This document shows positions 53,518 through 62,834 of a stretch of DNA of 64,000 bases, piece by piece. Origin of the DNA: Sphingomonas endolithica. Lineage in GTDB: Bacteria > Pseudomonadota > Alphaproteobacteria > Sphingomonadales > Sphingomonadaceae. Where the stretch lies: NCBI RefSeq assembly GCF_025231525.1, contig NZ_CP103057.1:2924501-2988500 (forward strand), given 5' to 3'. The position numbers were made by a program, and so were the translations under genes. The notes under the pieces were generated by a model. It saw nothing but the letters and a program-made list of their open reading frames with translations. It searched no databases and had not been told where the DNA came from. How positions within the stretch are numbered: position 1 is the first letter of the stretch; every line of letters starts with the position of its first letter.

Positions 53518-54794
53518 GCCGCCTGGTTCTGGCCGGTACGGCTCAATTCGTCACCCTGCTCGCGCGCCTTGGCGAGCCGGTAGCGCAACGTCCGTTCGGA
53601 AATGCCGAGCCGCCGGGCGGTCTCGATCCGGCTTCCGCCGCACGCCGCCAGTGTCTCGCGGATCGCCTGGAATTCATGCATCTGCACGATGTTGCCGAGG
53701 GTCGCCGGGCTTGCCGCCGGCTGATCATTCGCCGCCGGCAGGTGAGTCGATGCGCTGGGGCGGTCGAACAGGATATGCTCGATCCCGATCGTGTCGCCAC
53801 CGCAGAACAGCAAGGCGCGCTGGATCACGTTTTCCAGTTCGCGCACATTGCCCGGCCAATCGTGATCGACCAGCGCCGCCACCGCCGCCGCATTCGGCCA
53901 CGGTACCACCGCACGATTGCCGGCGTGGCGCAGGATCATCGTCGCGGCGAGCGCGGGAATGTCCTGGCGGCGCTCGTTCAGCGGCTTGGTGCTGAGCGGA
54001 AAGACCGACAGGCGGTAATAGAGATCGGCGCGGAAGCGGCCCTCGGCCACTTCGGCCTGCAGGTCGCGGTTGGCGCAGGCGACGACACGAACGTCGATCT
54101 TCTCCGGCGTCGAGGCGCCGATCGGCACCACTTCGCGCTCCTGCAACGCGCGCAGCAGCTTGGCCTGCAATTGCAACGGCAACTCGGCAATCTCGTCGAG
54201 CAGCAGCGTGCCGCCATTGGCCGCGCGGAAGAAGCCCTCGCCACCCGCCGATGCGCCGGTAAACGCGCCCTTTTGGTGTCCGAACAGCAGCGCCTCGAGC
54301 ATCGTCTCGGGCAGTGCCGCGCAGTTGATCGCGATGAACGGGCCGTCGCGGCGATCCGAGGACAAGTGGATGTGCCGCGCGAGCACTTCCTTGCCGGTTC
54401 CGGTCGGGCCGTTGATCAGCACGGTGATGTCGGCCGCGGCAACGCGCTCGGCCAACGCATACAGCGCCAGGCTTTCGGGGTCGGCGGCGGTCGGCGTGTC
54501 GGCACCTGCGATCAGTGCGCGGACGAAGCCATTGCCGAGTGCCGCCTGGTCGGGGGTAAAGGCGATCCGGGCCGGGCTGCCATCGCGCGACGGCGCGACA
54601 TAGCTGCCATCATCCCCGATGATTACGGTGCGTGCCGGGGCGGGGGGTGTCTCGCCGTCCGCGATCAGGAACAGGTCACCTGCCCGCGGCTTGCCGTCCT
54701 CAAACGAGCGAATGGCGAAACCCTGCGCGCGCAGGCTGGATACCAGCGCGAACTTCTGCCGCACGACGGCAGCAGACGGCACGATTGAGCGCAT
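53508..54794 (-). CDS. Sigma-54-dependent flagellar transcription activator (FleQ/FlbD-like, no receiver domain)
   Basis: The 428-residue regulator has a short N-terminal region (about 105 residues) without the Asp/Lys pattern of a receiver. The AAA+ domain has Walker A GPTGTGKE (129-136), the sigma-54 contact loop GAFTGA (176-181), Walker B LLLDEI (197-202) and the Arg-finger region DHDWPGNVRELENVIQRALL. A Fis-type helix-turn-helix ends the protein (GGSRIETARRLGISERTLRY). The ATG at 54794 follows GGGGGGAAAG and is preferred over a start 37 codons upstream. It heads the fli operon and is divergent from flagellin, so it probably activates sigma-54 flagellar promoters. Confidence 0.92.
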   Translation of the reverse strand: MRSIVPSAAVVRQKFALVSSLRAQGFAIRSFEDGKPRAGDLFLIADGETPPAPARTVIIGDDGSYVAPSRDGSPARIAFTPDQAALGNGFVRALIAGADTPTAADPESLALYALAERVAAADITVLINGPTGTGKEVLARHIHLSSDRRDGPFIAINCAALPETMLEALLFGHQKGAFTGASAGGEGFFRAANGGTLLLDEIAELPLQLQAKLLRALQEREVVPIGASTPEKIDVRVVACANRDLQAEVAEGRFRADLYYRLSVFPLSTKPLNERRQDIPALAATMILRHAGNRAVVPWPNAAAVAALVDHDWPGNVRELENVIQRALLFCGGDTIGIEHILFDRPSASTHLPAANDQPAASPATLGNIVQMHEFQAIRETLAACGGSRIETARRLGISERTLRYRLAKAREQGDELSRTGQNQAAWA

Positions 54795-54975
54795 GTAACT
54801 TTCCCCCCGAGAATGGAGCGTGAATGCCGCGCGGTTGGTAAATAAGCGGTTAAGTACGCTGCCGTCCGGCAAGATATTTCCGCCCTGCTGCCGCCCGCGC
54901 ATCATGCAGTTCTGTTGAGATTACGAGCGCTGCTGGCCAGTGGGCCCGAAACGTCGGCCTCGTGAACAAATGTGC

Positions 54976-55002
54976 TTAAGGTATCCGCGTTGCGGTCGTT
55001 AT
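54976..55002 (+). promoter_or_regulatory. Candidate flagellin promoter (overlapping sigma-54-like and sigma-28-like motifs)
   Basis: AGGTATCCGCGTTGC (54979-54993) has the GG-N10-GC spacing and a perfect -12 TTGC of sigma-54 promoters. The same place reads TAAG (54977-54980), 14 bp, GTCGTTAT (54995-55002), close to the sigma-28 site found ahead of flgM (GCCGTTAT). It lies about 70-90 bp before the flagellin start. Which sigma factor is used cannot be decided by eye. Confidence 0.5.
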
Positions 55003-55069
55003 CCCTGCTGACGGCTCGGCCATCCGCTAGGGGGCGGCGCGATCGTCAGGTCACTTACGGAGATTTGAC

Positions 55070-56143
55070 ATGACTGTTATCGGAACCAACATCGCGTCGA
55101 TGCGCGCTGCCAACGCGTCGACCTCGGCCAATCAGGCGCTGCAGACCTCGATGGAGCGCCTGTCGACCGGCAAGCGCATCAACTCGTCGAAGGACGACGC
55201 GGCCGGCCTCGCCATCGTCTCGTCCATGACGTCGCAGATCCGCGGCATGAACCAGGCTGTGCGAAATGCCAATGATGGCATCAGCCTGGCCCAGACGGCA
55301 GAAGGCTCGCTTACCGAAGTTACCAACATGCTGCAGCGTATCCGCGAACTCGGCGTGCAGTCGGCTTCCGGGACCTATGGCGCTGAAGACCGTTCGAACC
55401 TGCAGGCTGAAGTGACGCAGTTGACGGCGCAGATCGGCAAGACGCTGGAGAGCGAATATAACGGCGTTCGGATGTTCGACACCGCTGCGGCAGACACGAC
55501 CAAGGCGTTTGGCGTAGCCGGCGGTGGCACCAAGACGACGATCCAAGTCGGCTCTAACGCCAACCAGACTGTCGACATCAACATCGCCAATCTAGCCACC
55601 AACTTCGCTACGACGGCGAAGGGTAGCTTGGGCACTGCGCTCGACGCGACGACCGACGCGGCAAAGATCGGCACCAAGGTCACCGTCACTAGCGCCGACT
55701 ATGCTGCGGGTGCGACGCTCGGTGGCGCCGTCATCAAGGAAGAGGATATCGGTGCCGAAAAGACGCTGAAGGCTGGCGATAAGCAGTTCACCGCGAGCAC
55801 CACGGGAACCGATTTCTCGAAGAATGTTGGCCTGGCTAGCAAGTTCTCGGTTGGCACGTCGGCAGCCGCCAACAACACGCTCGACGAGGTGGATACCATG
55901 CTGCAGAACGTCAACACGGTCCGTGCCGGCTTGGGTGCCGCACAAAGCCGCCTGCAGTCCACCGTCAACACGCTGACCTCAAACGTGACGAACCTCACCG
56001 ATGCGCGCAGTCGCATCGAAGACGCTGACTTTTCTGCGGAAACGACCAGCCTCGCCAAGGCGCAGATCCTGGCCCAGGCATCCACCGCGATGCTCAGCCA
56101 GGCGAACCAGAGCCAGCAGGGCGTGCTCTCGCTGCTGCGTTAA
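55070..56143 (+). CDS. fliC: Flagellin
   Basis: The 357-residue filament subunit has the conserved ends that form the filament core: [20 protein letters not shown] and [20 protein letters not shown] at the N-terminus, and [40 protein letters not shown] at the C-terminus, ending SLLR. The variable centre is short (about 140 residues), typical of alphaproteobacterial flagellins. The start follows GGAG, 9 bases upstream. It is the only flagellin gene in the window and is followed by a strong terminator. Confidence 0.96.
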   Translation: MTVIGTNIASMRAANASTSANQALQTSMERLSTGKRINSSKDDAAGLAIVSSMTSQIRGMNQAVRNANDGISLAQTAEGSLTEVTNMLQRIRELGVQSASGTYGAEDRSNLQAEVTQLTAQIGKTLESEYNGVRMFDTAAADTTKAFGVAGGGTKTTIQVGSNANQTVDINIANLATNFATTAKGSLGTALDATTDAAKIGTKVTVTSADYAAGATLGGAVIKEEDIGAEKTLKAGDKQFTASTTGTDFSKNVGLASKFSVGTSAAANNTLDEVDTMLQNVNTVRAGLGAAQSRLQSTVNTLTSNVTNLTDARSRIEDADFSAETTSLAKAQILAQASTAMLSQANQSQQGVLSLLR

Positions 56144-56220
56144 GGATCGGCGCCGCCGGCACCGCCCCCCCATGGGTGCCGGTGGCCGACCGGGCTCTTC
56201 CTCCGGGAAGGGCGATCAGG

Positions 56221-56252
56221 ACCCCGGTGGCCGACAGGCCGCCGGGGTTTTT
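56221..56252 (+). terminator. Rho-independent terminator after flagellin
   Basis: A 12-bp stem ACCCCGGTGGCC/GGCCGCCGGGGT, with one G-T pair and a GACA loop, runs directly into TTTTT. It lies 78 bp after the flagellin stop. Confidence 0.9.
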
Positions 56253-56329
56253 GCATGGGCCGGGCAGACACGGCACAATTCTGCGACATTTACGCCGTAG
56301 CGCATGATCGATCGTTTTCGGAGACCAGC

Positions 56330-58864
56330 ATGCGCCGTTCCTCTCTCGTCCTCATCGCGCTGCTCGGCACGCCGGCAATGGCCGCAGCCCAGCAGGCGCC
56401 GATCGCTCCCGCGCCGCCCGCGCCCCAGGCATCCGATGCGCCGGCAGGCGAGGAAGGCGAGGGCGAGGACATCGTCGTGCAGGGCCAGCGTCCGCCGGGA
56501 TCGGTGGCTGGCGACATTCCGCCGGAGCAGACGCTGAGCCCCGCCGACATCCGTTCCTACGGCGTCAGCTCGATCGGCGACCTGTTGAGCGAGCTCGCCC
56601 CCCAGACGACCAGCGGACGCGGTGGCCAGCCGGTCGTGCTGCTCAACGGGCGGCGCATATCGGGCTTCGGCGAGATTCGCGACATCCCGACCGAGGCAAT
56701 CCTGCGCGTCGACATCTTGCCCGAGGAAGTCGCGCTGAAATTCGGCTATCGCGCCGATCAGAAAGTGGTCAATTTCGTGCTGCGTCGCCGCTTCCGCTCG
56801 ATCGCAGTGGAGGCGGCAGCCCGGCTGGCGACCGAAGGCGGCCGCGATACCCCCGAGGGCAAGCTCGACCTGCTCAACATCCAGGCCGCCACGCGGCTGA
56901 CGCTGCACGGCGAGTATCAGCGCAGCTCGGCGCTGACCGAAAATGAGCGCAATATCCCCTTCGGCACCGGCACCGGCAGTGGCGCCAGTACGAGCGACCA
57001 GCGCGCGTTTCGCACCTTGCTGGGCGAAGCCGAGACCTTTTCCGCCAATGCGGTGTATGCGCGCAACGTGTTCGGCAACGTCGCTGCGACGGTGAATGGC
57101 AGTGTCGAGCACAGCAATGGCCTGGGGCTCAACGGCTTGCCGACCGTCACGTTGGGCGCGGTCGACCTGACCGCGCTCGAACAGCGCAACTCGGCCTGGA
57201 CCAGCCATCTCGGCACGACCTTCAACGGCGATGCCGGGCGCTGGCGCTGGTCGCTCACTGGCAATTACGACCGTGTCGAGTCGAAAAGCGTCAACGAGCA
57301 GGAAGGCGGCACCGCGACGCCCGGCATCTTCGCCAACCGCGGGCGCTCGACGTCGAGCACCGGCAATATCGACCTGCTGTTCGCCGGCAGCGTGTTCGAT
57401 CTGCCGGCCGGCGCGGTCGCCACCAGCGTGCGCGTCGGCGCATCGACCAGCGACTTCGGCAGCCGCGCGGACCGCTTCGGCGCAGTACAACGCGGTCAGG
57501 TCTCGCGCGACATCGTCAACGGGCAGCTCAACGTGGATGTGCCACTGACCAGCCGTTCGAAGGACGTGCTGGGTGCGATCGGCACGCTGTCGGCCAATTT
57601 CAATCTCGGCCTCGACCAACTGTCGGACTTCGGTACGCTGACGACTCTCGGCTACGGCCTCAACTGGACGCCAATCCCCGCGCTACGTCTGCTCGCGTCC
57701 TTCACCGACGAGGAACAGGCGCCGACGGCGCAGCAGATCGGCAATCCGGTGATCGAGACGCCAAATGTCCGCGTGTTCGATTTCGTCACCGGCCAGAACG
57801 CGCTCGTCACGCGGATCAGCGGTGGCAATCCGCTGATCGATGCCAACACGCGCCACGTGAAGAGCTTCAGCGGTACGCTGAAGCCGTGGAGTGAGAAGGA
57901 CATCACCTTCACGGCCAATTACACATCGACGCGCATCGACGATCCGATCGCCTCCTTTCCCGGTCCTACGGCGGCGATCGAGGCGGCCTTCCCTCAGCGT
58001 TTCCTGCGCGGTACTCCGACAGCAGAGTTCCCCGCCGGGCAGCTGCTCCAGATCGATGCCCGCCCGATCAACTTCGCCGAAAGCAGCCGCTCGCAGCTAC
58101 GCTGGGGCGTCAATTTCTCGCAGCCGCTCAAATCGAAGGTGCAAAAGGAACTGGAAGCGTTCCGCGCCGGCACCGGCCCCAATCCGTTCGCCGGCCTTGA
58201 GCGTCCCGGTGGTCGCCGCGGCGGCGATGGCGCAACCGGCGAAAGGCCCGCCGGCGGGGGGGACGGTGCGCGGCCGGCGGGCGGTGACCGTCCACCTGGC
58301 GAAGGCCGGCGCGGCGGCTTCGGTGGCGGTCGTGGCGGCGGGGGCGGCTTTGGTGGTGGCGGGCGAGGCGGCGGCGGTGGCCGGCTCAACTTCGCACTGT
58401 ATCACACCTGGCATCTCACCGATCGGGTGACGGTCGCCGATGGCGGACCCAAGCTTGACCTGCTCAAGGGCGACACGCTCGGCGGCGGGGGCGGTCAATC
58501 GCGCCACGAGATCGAGGTGCAGGCGGGCTATAGCGATAACGGCCTCGGCGCGCGGCTGTCGGGCAATTGGATGAGCTCGACCGAGGTGAATGGCGGCACG
58601 CTCGCTGCGCCCGAATCGCTGAAGTTCGGCGGACTGGCGACGGTCAACCTGCGGCTGTTCGCCGATCTCGGCCAGCGGCTGGAATGGGTGAAGAAGGCAC
58701 CCTGGCTGCGCGGCATGCGCGTGTCGCTGTCGGTCGACAACATCGCCAATACGCGGCAGCGCGTCACCGACGGCGATGGGGGCACGCCGATCGCCTATGC
58801 GCCGGACTATCTCGATCCGCTCGGCCGCACGGTCCGGCTGAGCGTGCGAAAATTGTTCTTCTGA
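56330..58864 (+). CDS. TonB-dependent receptor-like outer-membrane protein with Gly/Arg-rich insert
   Basis: The 844-residue protein has a signal peptide (MRRSSLVLIALLGTPAMAAA), a Pro/Ala-rich linker and a TonB-box-like EDIVVQGQRPP. A plug with PVVLLNGRRISGFGEIRDIP and TEAILRVDILPEEVALKFGY follows. The barrel ends VRKLFF. A 60-residue segment (about 625-685) is almost only Gly, Arg, Asp, Pro and Ala, for example GGRGGGGGFGGGGRGGGG. The start at 56330 has GGAG nine bases upstream and begins the signal peptide. It separates fliC from the fliA group although it has no flagellar motif. Substrate unknown. Confidence 0.88.
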   Translation: MRRSSLVLIALLGTPAMAAAQQAPIAPAPPAPQASDAPAGEEGEGEDIVVQGQRPPGSVAGDIPPEQTLSPADIRSYGVSSIGDLLSELAPQTTSGRGGQPVVLLNGRRISGFGEIRDIPTEAILRVDILPEEVALKFGYRADQKVVNFVLRRRFRSIAVEAAARLATEGGRDTPEGKLDLLNIQAATRLTLHGEYQRSSALTENERNIPFGTGTGSGASTSDQRAFRTLLGEAETFSANAVYARNVFGNVAATVNGSVEHSNGLGLNGLPTVTLGAVDLTALEQRNSAWTSHLGTTFNGDAGRWRWSLTGNYDRVESKSVNEQEGGTATPGIFANRGRSTSSTGNIDLLFAGSVFDLPAGAVATSVRVGASTSDFGSRADRFGAVQRGQVSRDIVNGQLNVDVPLTSRSKDVLGAIGTLSANFNLGLDQLSDFGTLTTLGYGLNWTPIPALRLLASFTDEEQAPTAQQIGNPVIETPNVRVFDFVTGQNALVTRISGGNPLIDANTRHVKSFSGTLKPWSEKDITFTANYTSTRIDDPIASFPGPTAAIEAAFPQRFLRGTPTAEFPAGQLLQIDARPINFAESSRSQLRWGVNFSQPLKSKVQKELEAFRAGTGPNPFAGLERPGGRRGGDGATGERPAGGGDGARPAGGDRPPGEGRRGGFGGGRGGGGGFGGGGRGGGGGRLNFALYHTWHLTDRVTVADGGPKLDLLKGDTLGGGGGQSRHEIEVQAGYSDNGLGARLSGNWMSSTEVNGGTLAAPESLKFGGLATVNLRLFADLGQRLEWVKKAPWLRGMRVSLSVDNIANTRQRVTDGDGGTPIAYAPDYLDPLGRTVRLSVRKLFF

Positions 58865-58909
58865 CACTACGGTTGTGCAGGCGGTGCTCGCGGGGAGCAG
58901 ATCCACCAC

Positions 58910-59017
58910 CGTCACCCCGGACTTGTTCCGGGGTCCACTAAGCGGCTTGCCGAAACGCAATTAATTCGAGCGCCTAGCTCGCGGCATGGTGGACCCCGGA
59001 ACAAGTCCGGGGTGACG
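58910..59017. repeat. REP-like inverted repeat with 29-bp perfect arms
   Basis: Arms 58910-58938 (CGTCACCCCGGACTTGTTCC, then GGGGTCCAC) and 58989-59017 are exact complements around a 50-bp centre. The element lies between the convergent receptor and fliA genes and is the best preserved member of its family here. Confidence 0.85.
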
Positions 59018-59080
59018 CGGTAGTATTGGGGGGCGAGGGCCCATCGCGATGAGGCTGGGTACAAGCAAAGGCATCCTGCG

Positions 59081-59830
59081 CTACACCATCTGCGCCAGCG
59101 CCTTCTTCAACCGCACATGTGCACTCGCCTTGATCTGGCACACGCGCGCAGCGCCGACGCCGAGCACCAGCCCGATCTCCTCCAGGTTCAATTCCTCGAC
59201 ATAATATAATTGCACCACCTGCGCCTCCCGCTCCGGCAACGCGGCGATCGCCTCGATCAGGCACCCGCGCAGATCGCTTTCCGCCAGTCGCGCGAACGCA
59301 TCCGGCGTGTCGCTGGCGAACCAAGGTTTGTCGTCGGTATAGGCCTCGTCGATCGGTTCGAACCGCACCGGCGCTGCGGCTGCATAGTCCAGTCGCAATT
59401 TCTCCAGCGTTACACCGAGCCTGTCGGCCACCTGCTGGTCGTCTGGCGCACGACCGGTCTCGCTCGTCAGCGCCTTTACCGCAGCCGCGTAAGCGCGGCG
59501 TCGCTGCATCGCTCCGCGCGTCATAGTCGCGCTTCGGCGCAGCGCATCGATCATCGATCCGCGGACGCGCGTGGCGAGATATTGCTCGAACGTCACCTGG
59601 CCGCGATCCTCGAACGAATCGACCGCCTCGATCAGCGCGACGAGACCGATCTGGATCAGATCCTCGACCTCGACCGCATTGCTCATGCTGCCATGCACGT
59701 GCCAGGCGATACGCCGCACCAGCGGCAGATGCGTGGCGGCAAGGGCATTCACGTCGGGCGCCGGTCCGGCGCGGCCATAGACCAGTGGCTCCCGTACCGC
59801 GAAGGCCGAGCGATGGGCGAGCGCGCTCAT
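59081..59830 (-). CDS. fliA: RNA polymerase sigma-28 factor FliA
   Basis: The 249-residue flagellar sigma factor has region 2 (LVRRIAWHVHGSMSNAVEVE, DLIQIGLVALIEAVDSFED, FEQYLATRVRGSMIDALRR), region 3 (APDDQQVADRLGVTLEKL) and region 4 (ALPEREAQVVQLYYVEELNL, EEIGLVLGVGAARVCQIKAS). The ATG at 59830 overlaps the flhA stop (ATGA); the open frame extending further upstream is an antisense-phase shadow of flhA. FliA should read the TAAA-N15-GCCG promoters ahead of fliD and flgM and is held by FlgM, also encoded here. Confidence 0.94.
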   Translation of the reverse strand: MSALAHRSAFAVREPLVYGRAGPAPDVNALAATHLPLVRRIAWHVHGSMSNAVEVEDLIQIGLVALIEAVDSFEDRGQVTFEQYLATRVRGSMIDALRRSATMTRGAMQRRRAYAAAVKALTSETGRAPDDQQVADRLGVTLEKLRLDYAAAAPVRFEPIDEAYTDDKPWFASDTPDAFARLAESDLRGCLIEAIAALPEREAQVVQLYYVEELNLEEIGLVLGVGAARVCQIKASAHVRLKKALAQMV

Positions 59831-61908
59831 GCCGCCAACGCCTGCGGCGCACCGATTACCGCGACCACTTCGACGGCCTTTTCCTCCGGCACTTCGAAGA
59901 AGCTCATCACCGGCGTGTCGGGCAGGATCGTGCGTACCAGCTTGCGGATGGCGACGCGGATCGCCGGTTGCACGACCAGGACGAACGGCTTGGCCTCGGC
60001 GATCAGCGGGTTGGCGGCGGCCTGCAGCGCATCGACGATACGTCGGCCGAGATCGGGCTCGATCGTGTGCCTGCGCGCAGGATCGCTGCGCACCGCTTGC
60101 CCGAGCAATCCCTCGAGCTGCCCCTCCAGTGTCATCACGCGCAACGGCTCGTGCACGCCGCACATCTTCTGGATGATCAGCCCACCCAGATCGGGGCGGA
60201 TCAGCTCGATGATTTCTTCCGCATCCAGCGTCTTCTGCGCCGCGACCGAGATCGCCTGCGCAATGCGGCGGAACTCCTTGAGTGGCACGTTTTCCGCAAG
60301 CAGCCCCTTCAACACCTGCGTCAACGTGGTCAGCGGCAACGGCGCGGGCGACAGTGCCGCAACTAGATTGCCCGCGCGTTCCTTCAGCCCATCCAGCAAG
60401 TTCTGCACTTCGTCCGGCCCGACCAGCTCGGCCGCATGCGCACCCAGCATGTGGTTGAGATGCGTCGCCACCACCGTGCCCGGATCGACGACGAGATAAC
60501 CCGCGCCGGTCGCCGCATCGGCATCGCCGCCCGCGATCCACACCGCGTCGAGCCCGAAGGTCGGATCCTTCACCGTCTTGCCGAGCAACCCGCCTACCGC
60601 CTGGCCCGTATCGAGCGCGAGCATCTCGTCGGGCGACACGATGTCCTCGCCCAGCGTCACGCCGCCGACGACGATGCGGTAGGCGAACGGCGCCATGTTG
60701 ATGTCGTCGCGCACGCGCACCTGTGGCACGACGAAGCCCAGCTCCTTCGACAGCTGCCGCCGCACGCCCGTGATCCGCGCCATCAACGGCGATCCGCGCC
60801 GCTCGTCTACCAGCGGCACCAGGCCGTAACCGATATCGAGATTGACCTGCATGTTGTCGCTGACTTCGTCCCAGCCGATCTTCGACTGGTCGATCGGCTC
60901 GACCGCGACCACCTCGACCGGGGCGGGGCGCTTGGCCTGCTGGTTCAGCTTCCACGCGGCGAAACCAGTGATCGCCGCGGCGGGCAGGATGATCAAATGC
61001 GGCATGCCCGGCATCAGCCCCAGCAACCCGAGGATGATCGCCACCGGCGTCCAGGTCCGTGCACTGGCGAACTGCCCGCCGATCTGCCCGGCGAGATCCT
61101 GGCTCGAGGTAACGCGGGTAACGATCGCCGCCGCGGCGATCGACAGCAACAGCGAGGGAATTTGCGCGACCAACGCGTCGCCGATCGCCAGCAGCACATA
61201 GGTATGCGCGGCATCGCCGATCGACATGCCGTGGCTCACCGGCCCCAGGATCAGCCCGCCGGCGATATTGGCGAACAGGATCAGCAGGCCGGCGACCGCA
61301 TCGCCCTTCACGAACTTGGAAGACCCATCCATCGAGCCGTAGAAATCCGCCTCGGTCGATACTTCGACCCGCCGCGCCTTGGCTTCGTCCGGGGTGATCA
61401 GCCCGGCATTGAGATCGGCATCGATCGCCATCTGCTTGCCAGGCAACGCATCGAGCGTGAACCGCGCAGAGACTTCCGAGACGCGGCCCGCACCCTTGGT
61501 CACCACGATCATGTTGATGATCACCAGGATCGCGAACACGAACAAGCCGACGATATAGTCACCGCCGATCACGAACGTGCCGAACGCCTCGATCACATGC
61601 CCCGCTGCCGCTTCGCCCTCATGCCCATGCCCCAGCACGACCCGCGTCGAAGCGACGTTGAGGCCCAGGCGGAACAGGGTGGCAAACAGCAACACCGTCG
61701 GAAAGGCCGAGAAATCGAGCGGCTTCTGCGCGTTGAGCGCGACCATCAACACCGCCAAACTGATCGCGATGTTCATCACGAAGAACACGTCGAGGATCGC
61801 GGTCGGGATCGGCACGACCATCAGCACGACGAGCAGCAACGTGGCGAGCGGCAGCGCGGACGAGCGCAGCAGCGGCAGGACGCGGCCCTGTTTCACAGCA
61901 ACAGCCAC
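59827..61908 (-). CDS. flhA: Flagellar export gate protein FlhA
   Basis: The 693-residue protein has eight N-terminal membrane helices (from about residue 15 to 310) with the FHIPEP-family stretch RVSEVSARFTLDALPGKQMA, IDADLNAGLITPDEAKARR. A four-part cytosolic domain binds chaperone-cargo pairs (YGLVPLVDERRGSPLMARIT, LVVDPGTVVATHLNHMLGAH). It is preceded by the transglycosylase gene with 3 bp between them and overlaps fliA, so all three are one operon. flhF and flhG, often next to flhA, are not here. Confidence 0.96.
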   Translation of the reverse strand: MAVAVKQGRVLPLLRSSALPLATLLLVVLMVVPIPTAILDVFFVMNIAISLAVLMVALNAQKPLDFSAFPTVLLFATLFRLGLNVASTRVVLGHGHEGEAAAGHVIEAFGTFVIGGDYIVGLFVFAILVIINMIVVTKGAGRVSEVSARFTLDALPGKQMAIDADLNAGLITPDEAKARRVEVSTEADFYGSMDGSSKFVKGDAVAGLLILFANIAGGLILGPVSHGMSIGDAAHTYVLLAIGDALVAQIPSLLLSIAAAAIVTRVTSSQDLAGQIGGQFASARTWTPVAIILGLLGLMPGMPHLIILPAAAITGFAAWKLNQQAKRPAPVEVVAVEPIDQSKIGWDEVSDNMQVNLDIGYGLVPLVDERRGSPLMARITGVRRQLSKELGFVVPQVRVRDDINMAPFAYRIVVGGVTLGEDIVSPDEMLALDTGQAVGGLLGKTVKDPTFGLDAVWIAGGDADAATGAGYLVVDPGTVVATHLNHMLGAHAAELVGPDEVQNLLDGLKERAGNLVAALSPAPLPLTTLTQVLKGLLAENVPLKEFRRIAQAISVAAQKTLDAEEIIELIRPDLGGLIIQKMCGVHEPLRVMTLEGQLEGLLGQAVRSDPARRHTIEPDLGRRIVDALQAAANPLIAEAKPFVLVVQPAIRVAIRKLVRTILPDTPVMSFFEVPEEKAVEVVAVIGAPQALAA

Positions 61909-61911
61909 CGG

Positions 61912-62796
61912 TTACGCCCCCAGGCTCGCGAGCATCATATAGGCCAGCCGCGCGGTATCCGGCGTCGGCCGCATCACGCTCGCGCGCCGTTCGTCCTTCT
62001 GGCCATTGATCTGGTCCAGCGTCGCGCGCGCCCAGGCGCTGGCGCTCTGCGCACCTTTTTCTTCGCCCGTGCCGGGGATCACCGTCGCGCCGTCCATCTC
62101 CAACGCAGCGGATGCCATGAGGGTCGGGCTCGTGCTAAGCTGACCGCTTGCCGTCCCCGTTGCTACGCAGGCCCCCCTGTCGAGCTTGGCGGCGAAGCGG
62201 CCATAGACCTCGCCCAGCGAGCGCGCCTGGCCGTTCGCATTGAAGAACACCGCGCGATTGGCGCGCGCGGCGGCTGGAAACATGCCCGCCGCCGGTCGAT
62301 CGGGGTTGGCCTGCATCGCCCCCAGAAACGATTTCGCGCCGCCCAGTCCCAGGAAGTGCGCCATGTACAGATCGGTGCCGGTGGCATTCCGGCCCAGGCT
62401 CGCCTCGATCGCGTCCTTGTTGTCGGATGCATGTTCGGCCGCCATCAGCGAGGCGGCCTGCGGATCGTTGCGCAGCCCCAGGATCGCGCGGCGCATGGTG
62501 GGATCGCTCACCGTCATCTTGGCGCCGCTGCTGCCGATGCTGTCGGCGGCCCAGCCCATGCCGTGTTCGGCGCCATGCTGCTTCACCACGCGCAGCCAGC
62601 TCTGCTCGATGAACTGGTACAGCCCGGAAGCGCTCGACGTGCCGGCCTTGGCATCGCAGCGCATCCCGCTTTCGATCTGCGCCTGGCCCATCAGATAGGA
62701 GAAATCGACGCCGGTCTTCTGCGCCGCCTCGGCGATCGCCGATTGCACGGACGATCCCCTGGCACTCGCGCTGACGGCAAACGGATTGAAGCTCAT
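61912..62796 (-). CDS. Flagellar lytic transglycosylase-like protein
   Basis: The 294-residue protein has an SLT-type lysozyme fold in its N-terminal half: YLMGQAQIESGMRCDAKAGT with catalytic Glu42, then SASGLYQFIEQSWLRVVKQH and LGLGGAKSFLGAMQANPDR. The C-terminal about 100 residues are low complexity. No standard Sec signal peptide is evident; like rod muramidases it may be exported by the flagellar system or retained. Placed first in the operon with flhA and fliA and preceded by a consensus sigma-54 promoter, it probably opens peptidoglycan for the rod. Confidence 0.87.
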   Translation of the reverse strand: MSFNPFAVSASARGSSVQSAIAEAAQKTGVDFSYLMGQAQIESGMRCDAKAGTSSASGLYQFIEQSWLRVVKQHGAEHGMGWAADSIGSSGAKMTVSDPTMRRAILGLRNDPQAASLMAAEHASDNKDAIEASLGRNATGTDLYMAHFLGLGGAKSFLGAMQANPDRPAAGMFPAAARANRAVFFNANGQARSLGEVYGRFAAKLDRGACVATGTASGQLSTSPTLMASAALEMDGATVIPGTGEEKGAQSASAWARATLDQINGQKDERRASVMRPTPDTARLAYMMLASLGA

Positions 62797-62834
62797 CGAT
62801 CCCCGGCTGATTGACCCTTGTTGCAGGTCACATC

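Noticed and set aside
53560..53600. Sigma-54 site ahead of fliE
   Set aside because: CGAACGGACGTTGC near 53583-53596 has the TTGC but lacks the essential GG at -24, so it is not called.
54838..54875. Second sigma-28-like site (TAAG-N14-GCCGTCCG) upstream of flagellin
   Set aside because: The -10 lacks the A/T-rich end and it lies about 200 bp from the gene.
59831..60955. Upstream extension of the FliA reading frame
   Set aside because: It lies in another frame of flhA on the same strand; FliA itself starts at 59830 in an ATGA overlap.
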